A stretch of 52,165 nt of DNA from Methylobacterium sp. BTF04 (GTDB lineage Bacteria; Pseudomonadota; Alphaproteobacteria; Rhizobiales; Beijerinckiaceae): contig NZ_JAAHTB010000030.1 in NCBI RefSeq assembly GCF_010692745.1, positions 1-52,165 of the forward strand, written 5' to 3'. The notes beneath the pieces are model-generated. The model ran no database searches. It was not told the DNA's origin and saw nothing but the letters and a program-made list of their open reading frames with translations. Shown one piece after another: positions 7,812-16,600 of this stretch; the stretch's first letter is position 1, and each line of letters begins with the position of its first letter. The position numbers and the translations under genes were made by a program.

Positions 7812-8108
7812 ATGAGAATCGTTCTGTCCGCACTCGTCGCCATCGGAACGATCGCCGGTCCGATCGCTGCCACGGCATCCCCCGGCTTCACCCGCCAGGG
7901 CCCGGCGATCGTCGATGTCGAGAGCACCTCCGGCATCGGCGGTGTCGGTGGGCGAGCACCCTGGAATCGCGCTTGGGAGTACGATTCGGGCAGCGGCAAC
8001 GATCGTCGGCCGGAATTGCCATATTATCAGCAAGGCCGCGGCCAGCAGACCGGTGGCCCCGACCGCAACCTCCTCCCCGACGACGGCCTGCGCATCTTCC
8101 CGAACTGA
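7812..8108 (+). CDS. Secreted protein of unknown function
   Basis: A 98-residue protein with a standard signal peptide (MRIVLSALVAIGTIAGPIAA, cleavage after ATA or ATAS). The mature part is Gly-, Asp- and Pro-rich with no cysteine and looks poorly structured. GAGGA is spaced well before the ATG at 7812, which decides this start over the longer frame. No family is recognised. Confidence 0.65.
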   Translation: MRIVLSALVAIGTIAGPIAATASPGFTRQGPAIVDVESTSGIGGVGGRAPWNRAWEYDSGSGNDRRPELPYYQQGRGQQTGGPDRNLLPDDGLRIFPN

Positions 8109-8200
8109 TCCGGAACGGCTCCGTCGCTAAACCGTTCGCCCGGCAGGATGGCCGGGCGAGACCACGCCTGTGCCGAGACAGGCGCGAGACCACCACAGCC

Positions 8201-8875
8201 ATGGCGAAGACCATCAAGGCGATCATCTTCGACGTCGACGGCACGTTGCTCGACAGCGTCGACTTGCACGCCCAGGCCTGGGTCGAAGCCTTCGGCCATT
8301 TCGGCGTCACCGTCTCCCACGCGGCGGCGCGAAGCCAGATCGGCAAGGGCGGCGATCAGCTGATGCCGGTCTTCCTCGATCGCGACCGCGTCGCGCGTGA
8401 CGGCAAAGCCATCGAGAGCTACCGCTCCGATCTGTTCAAGCGGAAATTCCGGTCCGAGGTCCGACCGTTCCCCGGTGTCCGCCCGCTGTTCGAGCGCCTG
8501 CGCGGCGAGGGCCTGACCCTTGCGCTCGCCTCGTCGGGCAAGGCCGAGGAGGTCGAGCACTACCAGCAGGTCCTCGACATCGCCGATCTGGTGGACGTGG
8601 TGACGACCTCCGACGACGCCGAGCGCTCGAAGCCCTATCCCGACATCTTCGAGGCCGCGTTGGCCAAGCTGGCTCCGATCGGGGCGGCCGAGTCGCTCGT
8701 CATCGGCGACACGCCCTACGATGCCGAAGCCGCGAAGAAGGCCGGTCTGACGACGATCGGTGTGCGGTGCGGCGGTTTTCCCGAAGCCGATCTGCGCGCC
8801 GCCGGATGCATCGCGCTCTATCGCGATCCGCAGGACATCCTCGATGGCTATGCGGCTTCGCCCCTCGCGGGGTGA
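8201..8875 (+). CDS. HAD superfamily hydrolase (phosphoglycolate-phosphatase type)
   Basis: A 224-residue HAD phosphatase with all four motifs: DVDGTLLDS (nucleophile and acid/base Asp, residues about 10-18), ALASSGK (motif II Ser), a Lys in ERSKPYPDIF (motif III), and VIGDTPYDAEAAKKAG (motif IV). A helical cap of subclass I type lies between motifs I and II. Substrates in this group are small phosphorylated metabolites such as phosphoglycolate or sugar phosphates, and cannot be chosen from sequence. It is flanked by unrelated small genes. Confidence 0.88.
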   Translation: MAKTIKAIIFDVDGTLLDSVDLHAQAWVEAFGHFGVTVSHAAARSQIGKGGDQLMPVFLDRDRVARDGKAIESYRSDLFKRKFRSEVRPFPGVRPLFERLRGEGLTLALASSGKAEEVEHYQQVLDIADLVDVVTTSDDAERSKPYPDIFEAALAKLAPIGAAESLVIGDTPYDAEAAKKAGLTTIGVRCGGFPEADLRAAGCIALYRDPQDILDGYAASPLAG

Positions 8876-9049
8876 GCGCGACACCGTGGCCGCCATTCAT
8901 CCACACATTCCCGCCTTCATACCCGATGTCGGGGCAGGAATGCGTGCCGGCTATGGATAGGCGGCAAATTTGGGGTGGCGCAGGGCGCCTGCATGGCGTA
9001 GCGAGCCGCGCGGGATCATTCCCGGACCACAGCGACGGATTCGCGGACC

Positions 9050-9262
9050 ATGCGCCAAGCGGCCCCATCGAACCTGACGATCGAACTGCATTGCGAGCAC
9101 GCGCCGCCATTGCAGGATCAGATCGACGCAGCGGTCCAGGACCGTACGACGCCGATCAGCCGGTTGCTGCGGCTGATGTCCGCCCTCGATTCCGACAAGT
9201 CCGCCAACGAGAACCTGCGCCTGCAGTTGCGGGCGCGCATCGGCGCACCGCTCAGCGTCTGA
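9050..9262 (+). CDS. Small protein of unknown function
   Basis: A 70-residue frame starting MRQAAPSNLTIELHCEHAPP. It is mixed alpha/beta in composition, with a DKSANENLRLQLRARIG helix near the end. Codon use fits the surrounding high-GC genes. There is no signal peptide, no recognised domain and only a modest ribosome binding site, so this is tentative. Confidence 0.4.
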   Translation: MRQAAPSNLTIELHCEHAPPLQDQIDAAVQDRTTPISRLLRLMSALDSDKSANENLRLQLRARIGAPLSV

Positions 9263-9290
9263 AAGCCGGCGCTTTCGGCCCTCGCCCCTG

Positions 9291-9578
9291 TCAGCGGGCC
9301 GTCGACCGCATGCGGGCACGGTGGATCGGCGATCCCTTGGTGCGCTGCATGCAGCCCATGTAGATCTGCCGTCCGACCGCGTAGAGACCGAGCCCCTTGG
9401 GGTCGGGCGTGGTGAAGACGCGGGCACGCGCCTCGTTGCGGCAGGCCGCATCCTGCGGGCTCTGGATCGGGGTCGACTGGCCTTGCGCAAGCGCCTGCGA
9501 CGCGCAGGCGACGATCAAGACAGTGCCGAAAGCGGCGTTGCGGACGCTGCGGTTCATCCGCGATGTGGGCGTGCCCAT
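9291..9578 (-). CDS. Secreted protein of unknown function
   Basis: A 95-residue protein with a signal peptide (hydrophobic core AAFGTVLIVACASQALA, cleavage before QGQST). The mature part has two cysteines (AACRNEA and MGCMQR), suggesting one disulfide. GGGGGGA lies about ten bases before the ATG at 9578, so this start is preferred to the longer frame. No family is recognised. The next gene to the right (9682-9969) is also a small secreted cysteine-containing protein on the same strand. Confidence 0.62.
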   Translation of the reverse strand: MGTPTSRMNRSVRNAAFGTVLIVACASQALAQGQSTPIQSPQDAACRNEARARVFTTPDPKGLGLYAVGRQIYMGCMQRTKGSPIHRARMRSTAR

Positions 9579-9681
9579 GATGATTGTCCCCCCGTTTTTA
9601 ACCGTTGCGGGAGCCATATAGGCGCGCTGCAACAGGTTTCAGGGCATGTCCCGTCATCCTGGTCCGGGACGCAACCCTCGC

Positions 9682-9969
9682 TTAGGGCAGAACCCAGGCG
9701 CACTTGCCTTCATCCTTGATCGTCAGGCATTCGAACGGCGAACCGCCGACCATCGCCCGGCTTTCCGCTGCGCCGACCCGATCGCGGGTCACCGTCCGGC
9801 AGCCGGGATAGCTCGCCAGCCGCGCCATGGCCGCATCCCGGTCGCCATTCGCCATCAGCAGCCGCAGGCCGACGAGGGTGTCACAGGCGATAACCGGCCC
9901 CTCCGCGGCCTGCGCCGATGGCAGGGCGGCCGATAGGAGGAGTGCCGCAGCGGCCAAAATCTGTCGCAT
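9682..9969 (-). CDS. Secreted cysteine-containing protein, paralogue of the upstream gene
   Basis: A 95-residue protein with a signal peptide ending SAQAA. The mature domain shares a pattern with its upstream neighbour: a Cys followed by LVGLRLLM (neighbour: LANLRLLM), a central PGC (neighbour: LGC), then FECLTI (neighbour: YDCVTL) and a final KCAW (neighbour: VCHW). Four cysteines in matching places suggest two conserved disulfides in the periplasm. The start overlaps the neighbour's stop by one base (TGATG), so the two are coupled. Function unknown. Confidence 0.72.
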   Translation of the reverse strand: MRQILAAAALLLSAALPSAQAAEGPVIACDTLVGLRLLMANGDRDAAMARLASYPGCRTVTRDRVGAAESRAMVGGSPFECLTIKDEGKCAWVLP

Positions 9970-10382
9970 CAGGTGTTTCCCGGCTTTGGGCTCGCCTTCG
10001 CCTTGTCGGAGGAAGGCTTGTCGACCGTCGACTTGCGACCGGCCCGGGCCGGCTCGGCCGGCGCCACGGTTCCGGCCACCGTCCAGTGGCAGACGCTGGT
10101 GGTCCGCAGCGTCACGCAGTCATAGGCACGCCCGTTGAGGGCGACATGCTCGGCCAGGGCCGTCACGGCATCGCGGGCAAGGACGACGCAGCCGAGGTGA
10201 TCGGCCTTGTCGTTGCCCAGAACCGCCGCCGCCGCAGTCGCGTCGCCTCCGGACTGCTTCATCAGAAGCCGCAGGTTGGCCAGGGACGCACAGCCGATCG
10301 CCGGTCCCGCCGCCCGCGCCGGAAGGGCCGAGACGACGACGACGAGATTCGCGAGGAGCAGGGCCGGCACCAGGACACGCAT
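9969..10382 (-). CDS. Secreted cysteine-containing protein of the same paralogous family
   Basis: A 137-residue protein with signal peptide MRVLVPALLLANLVVVVSAL, cleaved before AGPAIG. The mature domain has the same four-Cys layout as the downstream paralogue, followed by a Lys/Ala/Ser/Pro-rich tail of about 35 residues. Its first coding bases and its upstream region recur at 12681-12813 beyond the AT-rich islet. It overlaps the next gene by one base, consistent with one two-gene transcript. Function unknown. Confidence 0.72.
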   Translation of the reverse strand: MRVLVPALLLANLVVVVSALPARAAGPAIGCASLANLRLLMKQSGGDATAAAAVLGNDKADHLGCVVLARDAVTALAEHVALNGRAYDCVTLRTTSVCHWTVAGTVAPAEPARAGRKSTVDKPSSDKAKASPKPGNT

Positions 10383-10441
10383 GATAGGCTCGTAGCATGC
10401 CTGTGGCGACGGGCGGAACGTGTCGGGCCGCCGCGTCGTGT
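10309..10441. repeat. 133-bp direct repeat, left copy
   Basis: This stretch recurs at 12681-12813 in the same orientation with about six mismatches and no gaps. It covers the first 25 or so codons of the 10382 gene plus about 60 bases upstream of it. The two copies bracket the AT-rich islet. Confidence 0.92.
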
Positions 10442-11220
10442 GTCAGTCTAAAATTTTACAGGATCGATACGGCCTCGGAGTGATCGGGCATGCATGGCAT
10501 GTTAGTAATATGACCGCCTCAAAAAACCCTACGCCCCAGTCCGCATTTCTCATCATAGCCCTTTATGGGGCGGATAGCAGCGAAGGCTACCCAGTAAGCT
10601 AAGGCGGCTTCGAGGCTAGAAATGACACCGAGACTGAGGCCAAATTGAAACTACTTATTCGAGGCAAGCGTCAGCGGCTTTATCTCGACGCAAGAGTCGA
10701 TTTCCTCCGACCGGGCGGAGAGCCGTATCAAATTTATCATCCACCCGTATAAGAATACGTACCATCGCGGGCCCAATTGAAATACCCACAAATAAACCGA
10801 TATTTTGGATGATCCAGGCAACGCTCTATACTAACAGGCTTACTAAGATTATTGTGGATATCACGAGCGGCGGAAACAAGAATGACGAAGAAATTGGTTT
10901 GACGAAACGAGCGCGGGCGGGCAAAAAGGTAGCTTAGTCTGGGCCAAAGCGCTGAAGCCTGCCGAACGATCCGAGATGGCGAGCGTTGCTGCTCGTACTC
11001 GCTGGAAAAAGTCCAGCGAGTACTCTTTGCCCTCTTCCATTAGATGAGACGCCTGCGTCACTCTAGATCCGGACGGAAGTCGAGCGCAATTTAAATTTAT
11101 TCCAAATTCGCATGCTGAGAATTTCAGCTGTCGACGGCAATAAGCGGCCGTTAATAAGATGGAACAGCCAAACGCTCTAAGTAGATTGTAATATTAATTA
11201 AAGGCAGCGGCGCTCTTATT
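10442..11220. other. AT-rich stretch without a credible gene
   Basis: Base composition drops sharply at the repeat edge, to clearly AT-richer DNA than the flanks. Several short frames exist (for example one on the minus strand at 10861-11061), but none has a believable ribosome binding site or family character. It looks like imported, decayed sequence. Confidence 0.6.
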
Positions 11221-11703
11221 TCAAGCGGCCCTTGTGCTTCTCTTTGCTGTTCGGCTAGCCAAAACATTAAATTCTGCAGCAAGTTTTGCTCTTAATTCTT
11301 TAGGATCTACCTGCACAAAATCACTAGTATAAACACTACCCGGGCTGTGTTCGGTAAATCCCCCATATATGAATGTAGAATCAGTTTGAGTATCCTCAGA
11401 TGCAAATATTTGGTTTGATTTATACCAATGATCAATGAACTTTAATGTCGTTTTACGATTTATATTTGTCCCAGACATCCCCTTGCTGGAACTCTCCAAT
11501 CTATTAATCGTCACAACATAATCGTTGTCCACTGGTCCTTTATAAGTAACCATATCCCTCCTTGTCAGTGCACAATATTCACACAGTTTTAGACACGCTT
11601 TCCAGGCGTCTGTCTCTTTGGAAATCTCTTGCAAAACCTTATAAGCCTCAACACCTCCTGCAACTACAAGACCCGCAACTATTCCAATTACGATAGGATT
11701 CAT
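11221..11703 (-). CDS. AT-rich orphan protein with an N-terminal membrane anchor
   Basis: A 160-residue protein starting MNPIVIGIVAGLVVAGGVEA, a single hydrophobic segment, followed by a hydrophilic domain with KACLKLCEYCALTRRD (three cysteines) and DYVVTINRLESSSKG. It may be an anchored protein with its domain on one side of the membrane. GGAG eight bases before the ATG at 11703 favours this start over 11721. Codon use is AT-rich and unlike the rest of the window, pointing to recent transfer. I recognise no family. It is the only intact gene in the islet. Confidence 0.6.
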   Translation of the reverse strand: MNPIVIGIVAGLVVAGGVEAYKVLQEISKETDAWKACLKLCEYCALTRRDMVTYKGPVDNDYVVTINRLESSSKGMSGTNINRKTTLKFIDHWYKSNQIFASEDTQTDSTFIYGGFTEHSPGSVYTSDFVQVDPKELRAKLAAEFNVLASRTAKRSTRAA

Positions 11704-11899
11704 AAATATAACTCCATTCATCGATTTTATAAATCAAATATACATAAATTATTCCAGTGGTCAATCCTATCTTTCATACGCTCTGATTTATAGATATAAT
11801 CCCCGAATCCTCGAATCCCCAAAACTTCTGGTAACTGCTCAGGTCTCTGGGCGGAGTGCGCGGGTCTGGAATAATTGCCCACCCCTGTGATCGCTGTGT

Positions 11900-12680
11900 T
11901 CAGACGCCAACGGTCTTGAGGATGGCGCCGAAGGGCCTGCTGCCTGTGAGGCGTAGCGTATTGACGACAGTTCGGATGTCGGCATCGCCTACGGCGGCCC
12001 ACATGGCACGTTAGCCGTTGGTCACCTTCCTCTGGATGACGGATGCACGCAGGAGCCGTGCCGAGCCGTTGTTCGTGGCGTCGACAGCGCTGGGATGGTG
12101 GAGGAAGACGAGGAGGTGATGGCGGGCCCGGCGAATCTTGGCTTAGAGATCGCGAGTGAGGTGTTAACCGCTCGGCGTAGCGAGGATCGCCCGCAGTTGG
12201 CGGTTCAAGGTCAAGCGCTTGGCGGCTAGGGGCGAGTTCACGAAGTCGGTGACGTGCTCGACCAGGGCAAAGACGGATCGCAGCGATAGCTATAGGTGCC
12301 AGGGGACCGGATCATCGCTGGTCTCGACGGCGTCGGCGACGTCATGGGCGAAGCAGGTCTGGTGCGCGACCGCGTGATCCTGTTGGACAGTGTCGCGGTC
12401 CGAGACCTACACCGCAGGCCGATGCCCGTCCATCATCTCCCGCACCACGATGGCGCCCCGCGTTGGGTAGGCCGTGTGCACCACGGCTTGGGACGAACGG
12501 AAAACCCAGTGAAACGCATTCGAACCTTCGATGCGAACACCGGTATCGTCCGAAGCGACTACCTCAGCCCGACGTAGCGATTCGGCCTCCTCGCGGACAG
12601 GACGGAAGCGCGCTTGCGCCTGGCGGAGCCGGTTCATCAGGCAGCCCTGGCTGAGGGTGAGTCCGAATCGATCTGACAAC
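11900..12680 (-). pseudogene. Decayed IS66-family transposase
   Basis: Translating the minus strand with stops ignored gives a continuous IS66 TnpC-like sequence. It runs SDRFGLTLSQG, then VASDDTGVRIEG (catalytic Asp region), WVFRSS, and after several stops ATNNGSARLLRASVIQRKVTNG and RPFGAILKTVGV, which correspond to the conserved C-terminal part of IS66 transposases. There are at least four internal stop codons, so it cannot be active. No terminal inverted repeats were recognised. Its 5' side abuts the right 133-bp repeat. Confidence 0.75.
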
Positions 12681-12754
12681 GCCGCCCGCGCCGGCAGGGG
12701 CGAGACGACGACGACGAGATTTGCGAGGAGCAGGGCCGGCACGAGGACACGCAT
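12407..12754 (-). pseudogene. Chimeric frame: secreted-protein signal sequence fused to a transposase fragment
   Basis: An open frame of 115 residues. Its first 25 residues (MRVLVPALLLANLVVVVSPL then PARA) nearly copy the signal peptide of the 10382 gene, and from about residue 26 it becomes IS66 transposase. It carries the promoter-proximal DNA of the secreted-protein gene, so it could be transcribed and even exported. The body is a truncated transposase with no expected function. Confidence 0.65.
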
Positions 12755-12813
12755 GACAGGCTCGTAGCATGCCTGTGGCGACGGGCGGAACGCGTCGGGC
12801 CGCCGCGTCGTGT
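12681..12813. repeat. 133-bp direct repeat, right copy
   Basis: Copy of 10309-10441 at roughly 95 percent identity by eye. The left edge switches at once into transposase sequence. The right edge switches into the 3' end of the deformylase-like gene. Confidence 0.92.
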
Positions 12814-13317
12814 TCAGGATGCGGCGCGTTGCAGCTTGCCGAAGCGTTTCACCGCCCGCTCCCGCCGCAGCCGCGACAGCCGGTCGATCCAGAAGATGCC
12901 GTCGAGCTGATCGATCTCGTGCTGGAGACAGGCGGCGCGAAAGCCTTCGGCCTCCTCCTCATGCGCGGCGCCGTCGAGATCGCGGTACTGCACACGCACC
13001 GAGACCGCGCGCTCGACGACGTCGCTGACCCCCGGCATCGAGACGCTGCCCTCGGTCTGAGGCGCGCATTCGGGCGAGGCCCAGACGATCTCCGGATTGA
13101 CATAGGTGGTGGCGGGCTCGCCCGGCTCCATCCGCAGCACCACGATGCGCTGCAGACCGCCGATATGCGGCAGGGCCAGACCGATGGCCGAGACCGACAC
13201 GAGAACGTCGAGGAGGTCCTGTGCCGCGTCCTTCAGGGCCGCGTCGAAGGCGAGGACGGGCTCGGCACGCAGGCGCAGGCGCGGGTCGGGATAGATCAGC
13301 AGGGGTCGGGCGGGCAC
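12814..13317 (-). CDS. Peptide-deformylase-like protein lacking canonical active-site residues
   Basis: A 167-residue protein with the deformylase fold order: LLIYPDPRLRLRAEPV at the start, then three motif equivalents. In the enzyme motif 1 is GLAAPQIG, motif 2 EGCLS and motif 3 HExDH. Here they read GLALPHIG, EGSVS and HEIDQ. So the catalytic Gln is His, the metal-binding Cys is Ser and the last metal-binding His is Gln; only the first His and the Glu of motif 3 remain. Deformylase activity of the usual kind is therefore doubtful. The GTG at 13317 follows a CCGGAG box and gives the normal length; ATGs at 13356 or 13380 would extend it. The stop lies at the edge of the right direct repeat. 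Confidence 0.8.
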   Translation of the reverse strand: MPARPLLIYPDPRLRLRAEPVLAFDAALKDAAQDLLDVLVSVSAIGLALPHIGGLQRIVVLRMEPGEPATTYVNPEIVWASPECAPQTEGSVSMPGVSDVVERAVSVRVQYRDLDGAAHEEEAEGFRAACLQHEIDQLDGIFWIDRLSRLRRERAVKRFGKLQRAAS

Positions 13318-13434
13318 CAGGGAACTCCGGACGGCGTCACTCCGCCCCGACGCCATGCGTCCGGGGCAGGGCCTTCCCATAGAGTTGGCCTGCGGTTTGC
13401 GGAACCCACTTCACCGACATCATGGGGATTCCGA

Positions 13435-13638
13435 ATGGCCGACGACCGTCGCGCCACGCGTACCGCTTCCGAGACAGGCCCGTCCGAGATCGCCCCGCGC
13501 AGACGCGCAAAGGATTTCGGCGAGGTGATCCTGCTCGGCCTGACGACCCTCCTCGGCGTGCTCTGGTCGATCGTGCTGGTCACCCACTTTCACGGTCCCC
13601 TGAGCGGCTTCGGCCAATCGCTGTGGCTGATGCGATAA
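13435..13638 (+). CDS. Small single-span membrane protein
   Basis: A 67-residue protein with a charged cytosolic N-terminus (Arg/Glu-rich, about 30 residues) followed by one transmembrane helix (VILLGLTTLLGVLWSIVLV) and a short C-terminal part. It diverges from the deformylase-like gene and converges with tamB, six bases from its stop. No family is recognised. Confidence 0.6.
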   Translation: MADDRRATRTASETGPSEIAPRRRAKDFGEVILLGLTTLLGVLWSIVLVTHFHGPLSGFGQSLWLMR

Positions 13639-13644
13639 CGCCCT

Positions 13645-16600
13645 TCAGTACTCCCACTCGGCGCCGACGCCGACGGCGGTGCGGCCATCGCTGCCGGCCT
13701 CGCCCTGGATCTTGATCCGCCGGGTCACGTCGTAATCCACCGTGGCGGCGGTATCGGCCGGCTTGGCGCCGGCCTTCACGCCGACACTGAGCCGGTCGCT
13801 GAGATAGCGCGAGGCGCCCAGCGCCGGACCACCGCTCGCCCCCGTCGAGACATCGAGGCTGTCGAGTCCGAGGCCCTTGCGCGCCTGTTCGAACACATCG
13901 ACCCCACCGCCCCCACCGGAGAATTGCGCCACCGCCTGCGCGAGCTGCAGCGCCTGGAAGGGTGACAGCCCGCCCGACGCCTTCTTGAAAAGCAGGCGCG
14001 ACAGCACCTCGTCCTGGGGCAGGCTCGGGTCGGAGGTCAGCACGAAGTTCGGCTGGTTGGCCGGTCCGTTCACGGCGATGCGGGCGGTGACCTCGGCGGC
14101 TTTGGTCTCGGCGATGAAGTCGAGGTCCGGCGCGGTGAGTTCGCCCGCGAAGGTCAGGCGCCCGCGGGTGAAATCGAGGCGCTGGCCGACGACGCTGAGG
14201 CGCCCGCGCCGCATGTCGAAGGCGCCGGTCGCCACCGGATCCCGCGACGACCCGGTGAGCCGCAGGTCGCCGCCGAGTTCGGCATCGATACCGCGCCCGC
14301 GCACGAAGATGTGTCCCGGCGCGCTCACCGTCACGTCGAGGGTGGCGTCGAACGGCGGGGGTGTCTTGCCCCGACGCCCGATGGCCGCGACCTTGGCCTT
14401 GCGATCGGCCCGCGCATTGAGGCGGGCGCGCACCTCCGGCGGCGTGTTGACGTGGCGGATGCCCGGTAGCGGCTGCACCGTGGCGGGCAGACGATCGGGA
14501 ACGGAGACATCGACGGATACGAGATCCACTCGCCCCGAGATCTTCGGCGTGCGCGCCAGGGGTCCGCTGAGCGCGAGATTGAGGCTGGCGGTGGCGGTCA
14601 TCAGCGGGCTCGACACCAGCTCGGCCCGTTCGGCCACGAGCTTCAGCGAACCGGGAAAGCCCGAGGCCGGCTGGAGCGCGACCCGCCCGTCGGCGCGCAG
14701 GGTTCCGCCGTTGCGGGTCGACGCGGTGAGGCGCTCGACCACGAGGGTGTCGCCGCGTCCGGTGACGCGGCCCTCGATGTTGGTGAGGCGGATGCCCTGC
14801 AGCGGATCGGTGAAGGACCCGCCAGTGAGCACCGCCGCCCCTTCGGCGCGGGGCGCCGCCAGGGTGCCCGCTACGCCGGCATCGATGGCGACCCGGCCGG
14901 CGACCCGCTGGCCGCCGACGCTGAGCAGGCTGTTGGCGAGGGCCGCGTCGAGGGTGCCGCGGAGTTTCAGGGCGATGTTTCCGCCGGCGGCAACCGGCAC
15001 CGAGCCGTTGACGGTCATCTCGGCGCCGCGCCCGGCCGAGACGCGGCCGTCGATCCCGGCACGGCCGTCGCTGAGGGTACCGCTCGCCTTGGCGTCGATG
15101 GGCGGCAGACCCGCCTTCCGGGTTTCCGGCGTGACGAGGCGGGCCAGGGACAGCGCGTAATGCCCTTCCGGGCGCTCGGAGGTTCCGTGCAGGTCGGCCT
15201 CGCCGTCGAGGGTCCCGGTGAGTGCGAGAGACGGGGAGGCGATGCGGGCGAGCGCCAGCGGCAGGGCGCGGATGCCGAGCTTCAAATCGAGGCGCGATCC
15301 GGCCCGACCCGAGAGGCTCACCCGTCCGGAGCCGGCCGCCACCACCAGATTGTCGATGACCGCGGTACCGCCATCGAGGGTCACCGTGGCCGGGCCGGCC
15401 AAGGCCAGCCGATCGCCCCCGCGCGCCGCGGAAAAACGCGACAGTTCGATGCGGGTCTTGTCCGCCGGCACGAGGCGGGCCGCCCCGTCGAGGTCGAAGC
15501 CGCGCGCCTTGGCGGTCAGGGTGATGTCGCTGGCACTCGGCGTGCCGATGGCGGCCAGCCGCACCGTGTCGAGACTCTGCCCGGCCGCGACGACCCGGTC
15601 GGCGTTGAGCCGGCCGTCGATCACCGGACGCCCGGTGAGGTCGCGCCCGGTGAGGTCGGCGTCGAGGCGCGCAAGACCGAACTCGCCCGAGCGCAGCGAT
15701 GCGCCCTTGGCCCGGATCGCGGCATCCTGGCGTCCGCCGTCGCGCGACAGCGTCACCGCAGCGTCGAGGTTTCCGGCGAGCGGGGTCAAGGCCAGGGGCG
15801 AGAGGTCGTCGAGATTGGCGGCCGCCACGGTGAGCGCGCCCTCGGCCAGGAATGTCCGGGCATCGACCACCGCATGACCGTCGATGGCCACCGAGCCGAG
15901 CGTGACGGCGAGACGGTCGAGGGACCAGTCCTGGGCGATCCGAGCGAGATGGGCGCCTCCGCGCAGGGTCTTGCCGCCGAAGTCGCCGGAAAGTTGCAGG
16001 CTACCGTCAAGGGCACCGGTGAGGTCCTTCAACGTCGTCTCGACCCGCAGGTCGCGTACCGGACGCGACAGCGCCCGGGCCTCGACGGCGGTGAGGGTGG
16101 CGGTGAGGTCCGGCTTTTCCAGGGTGCCGGTCAGGCGCCCGTCGAGGAGGGCGCGGCCCGCGAGCTTATCGTCGATTGCGGAGAGATTCTTGAGATCCAC
16201 CAGGAGCTTGGCGTCGGCCATCCGGGCCGTGGCACGGCCCTCCAGGCGCGCGACCATTTCGGCGCCTTCGAGGCGCGCCCCCTCGAATGCGTAGCCGTCA
16301 TAGACCTGCGACAGGCGACCGGTGAAGCGGGGCGACCGGCCGAGCAGGCCGTCGAGGGCGGGCATCGAGAGCGCGAGCCCTTCGGTGCGCAGATCGACAT
16401 CGGCGGTCACCGCCTTGCGCGCCGGATCGCCGCTGAGCTTCGCCTGGGCCTTGAGGCTGCCGGCGAGCGGCCGGCCGGCGACGTCGGAAAAGGCGGCGAT
16501 GTCGGAGAGCACCGCATCGGCGGTGCCGGTGAGCGTATTCTGGCCGACCTTGCCGGCATAGCTGGCGCGGGCGGTCGGCCCCTCGACGTCGAGTTTCGCG

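Noticed and set aside
10861..11061. 66-residue frame in the AT-rich stretch
   Set aside because: No ribosome binding site, no recognised domain, composition like non-coding DNA around it.
11727..12002. 91-residue frame on the minus strand
   Set aside because: It covers the end of the decayed transposase in a different frame and the AT-rich spacer; not one protein.
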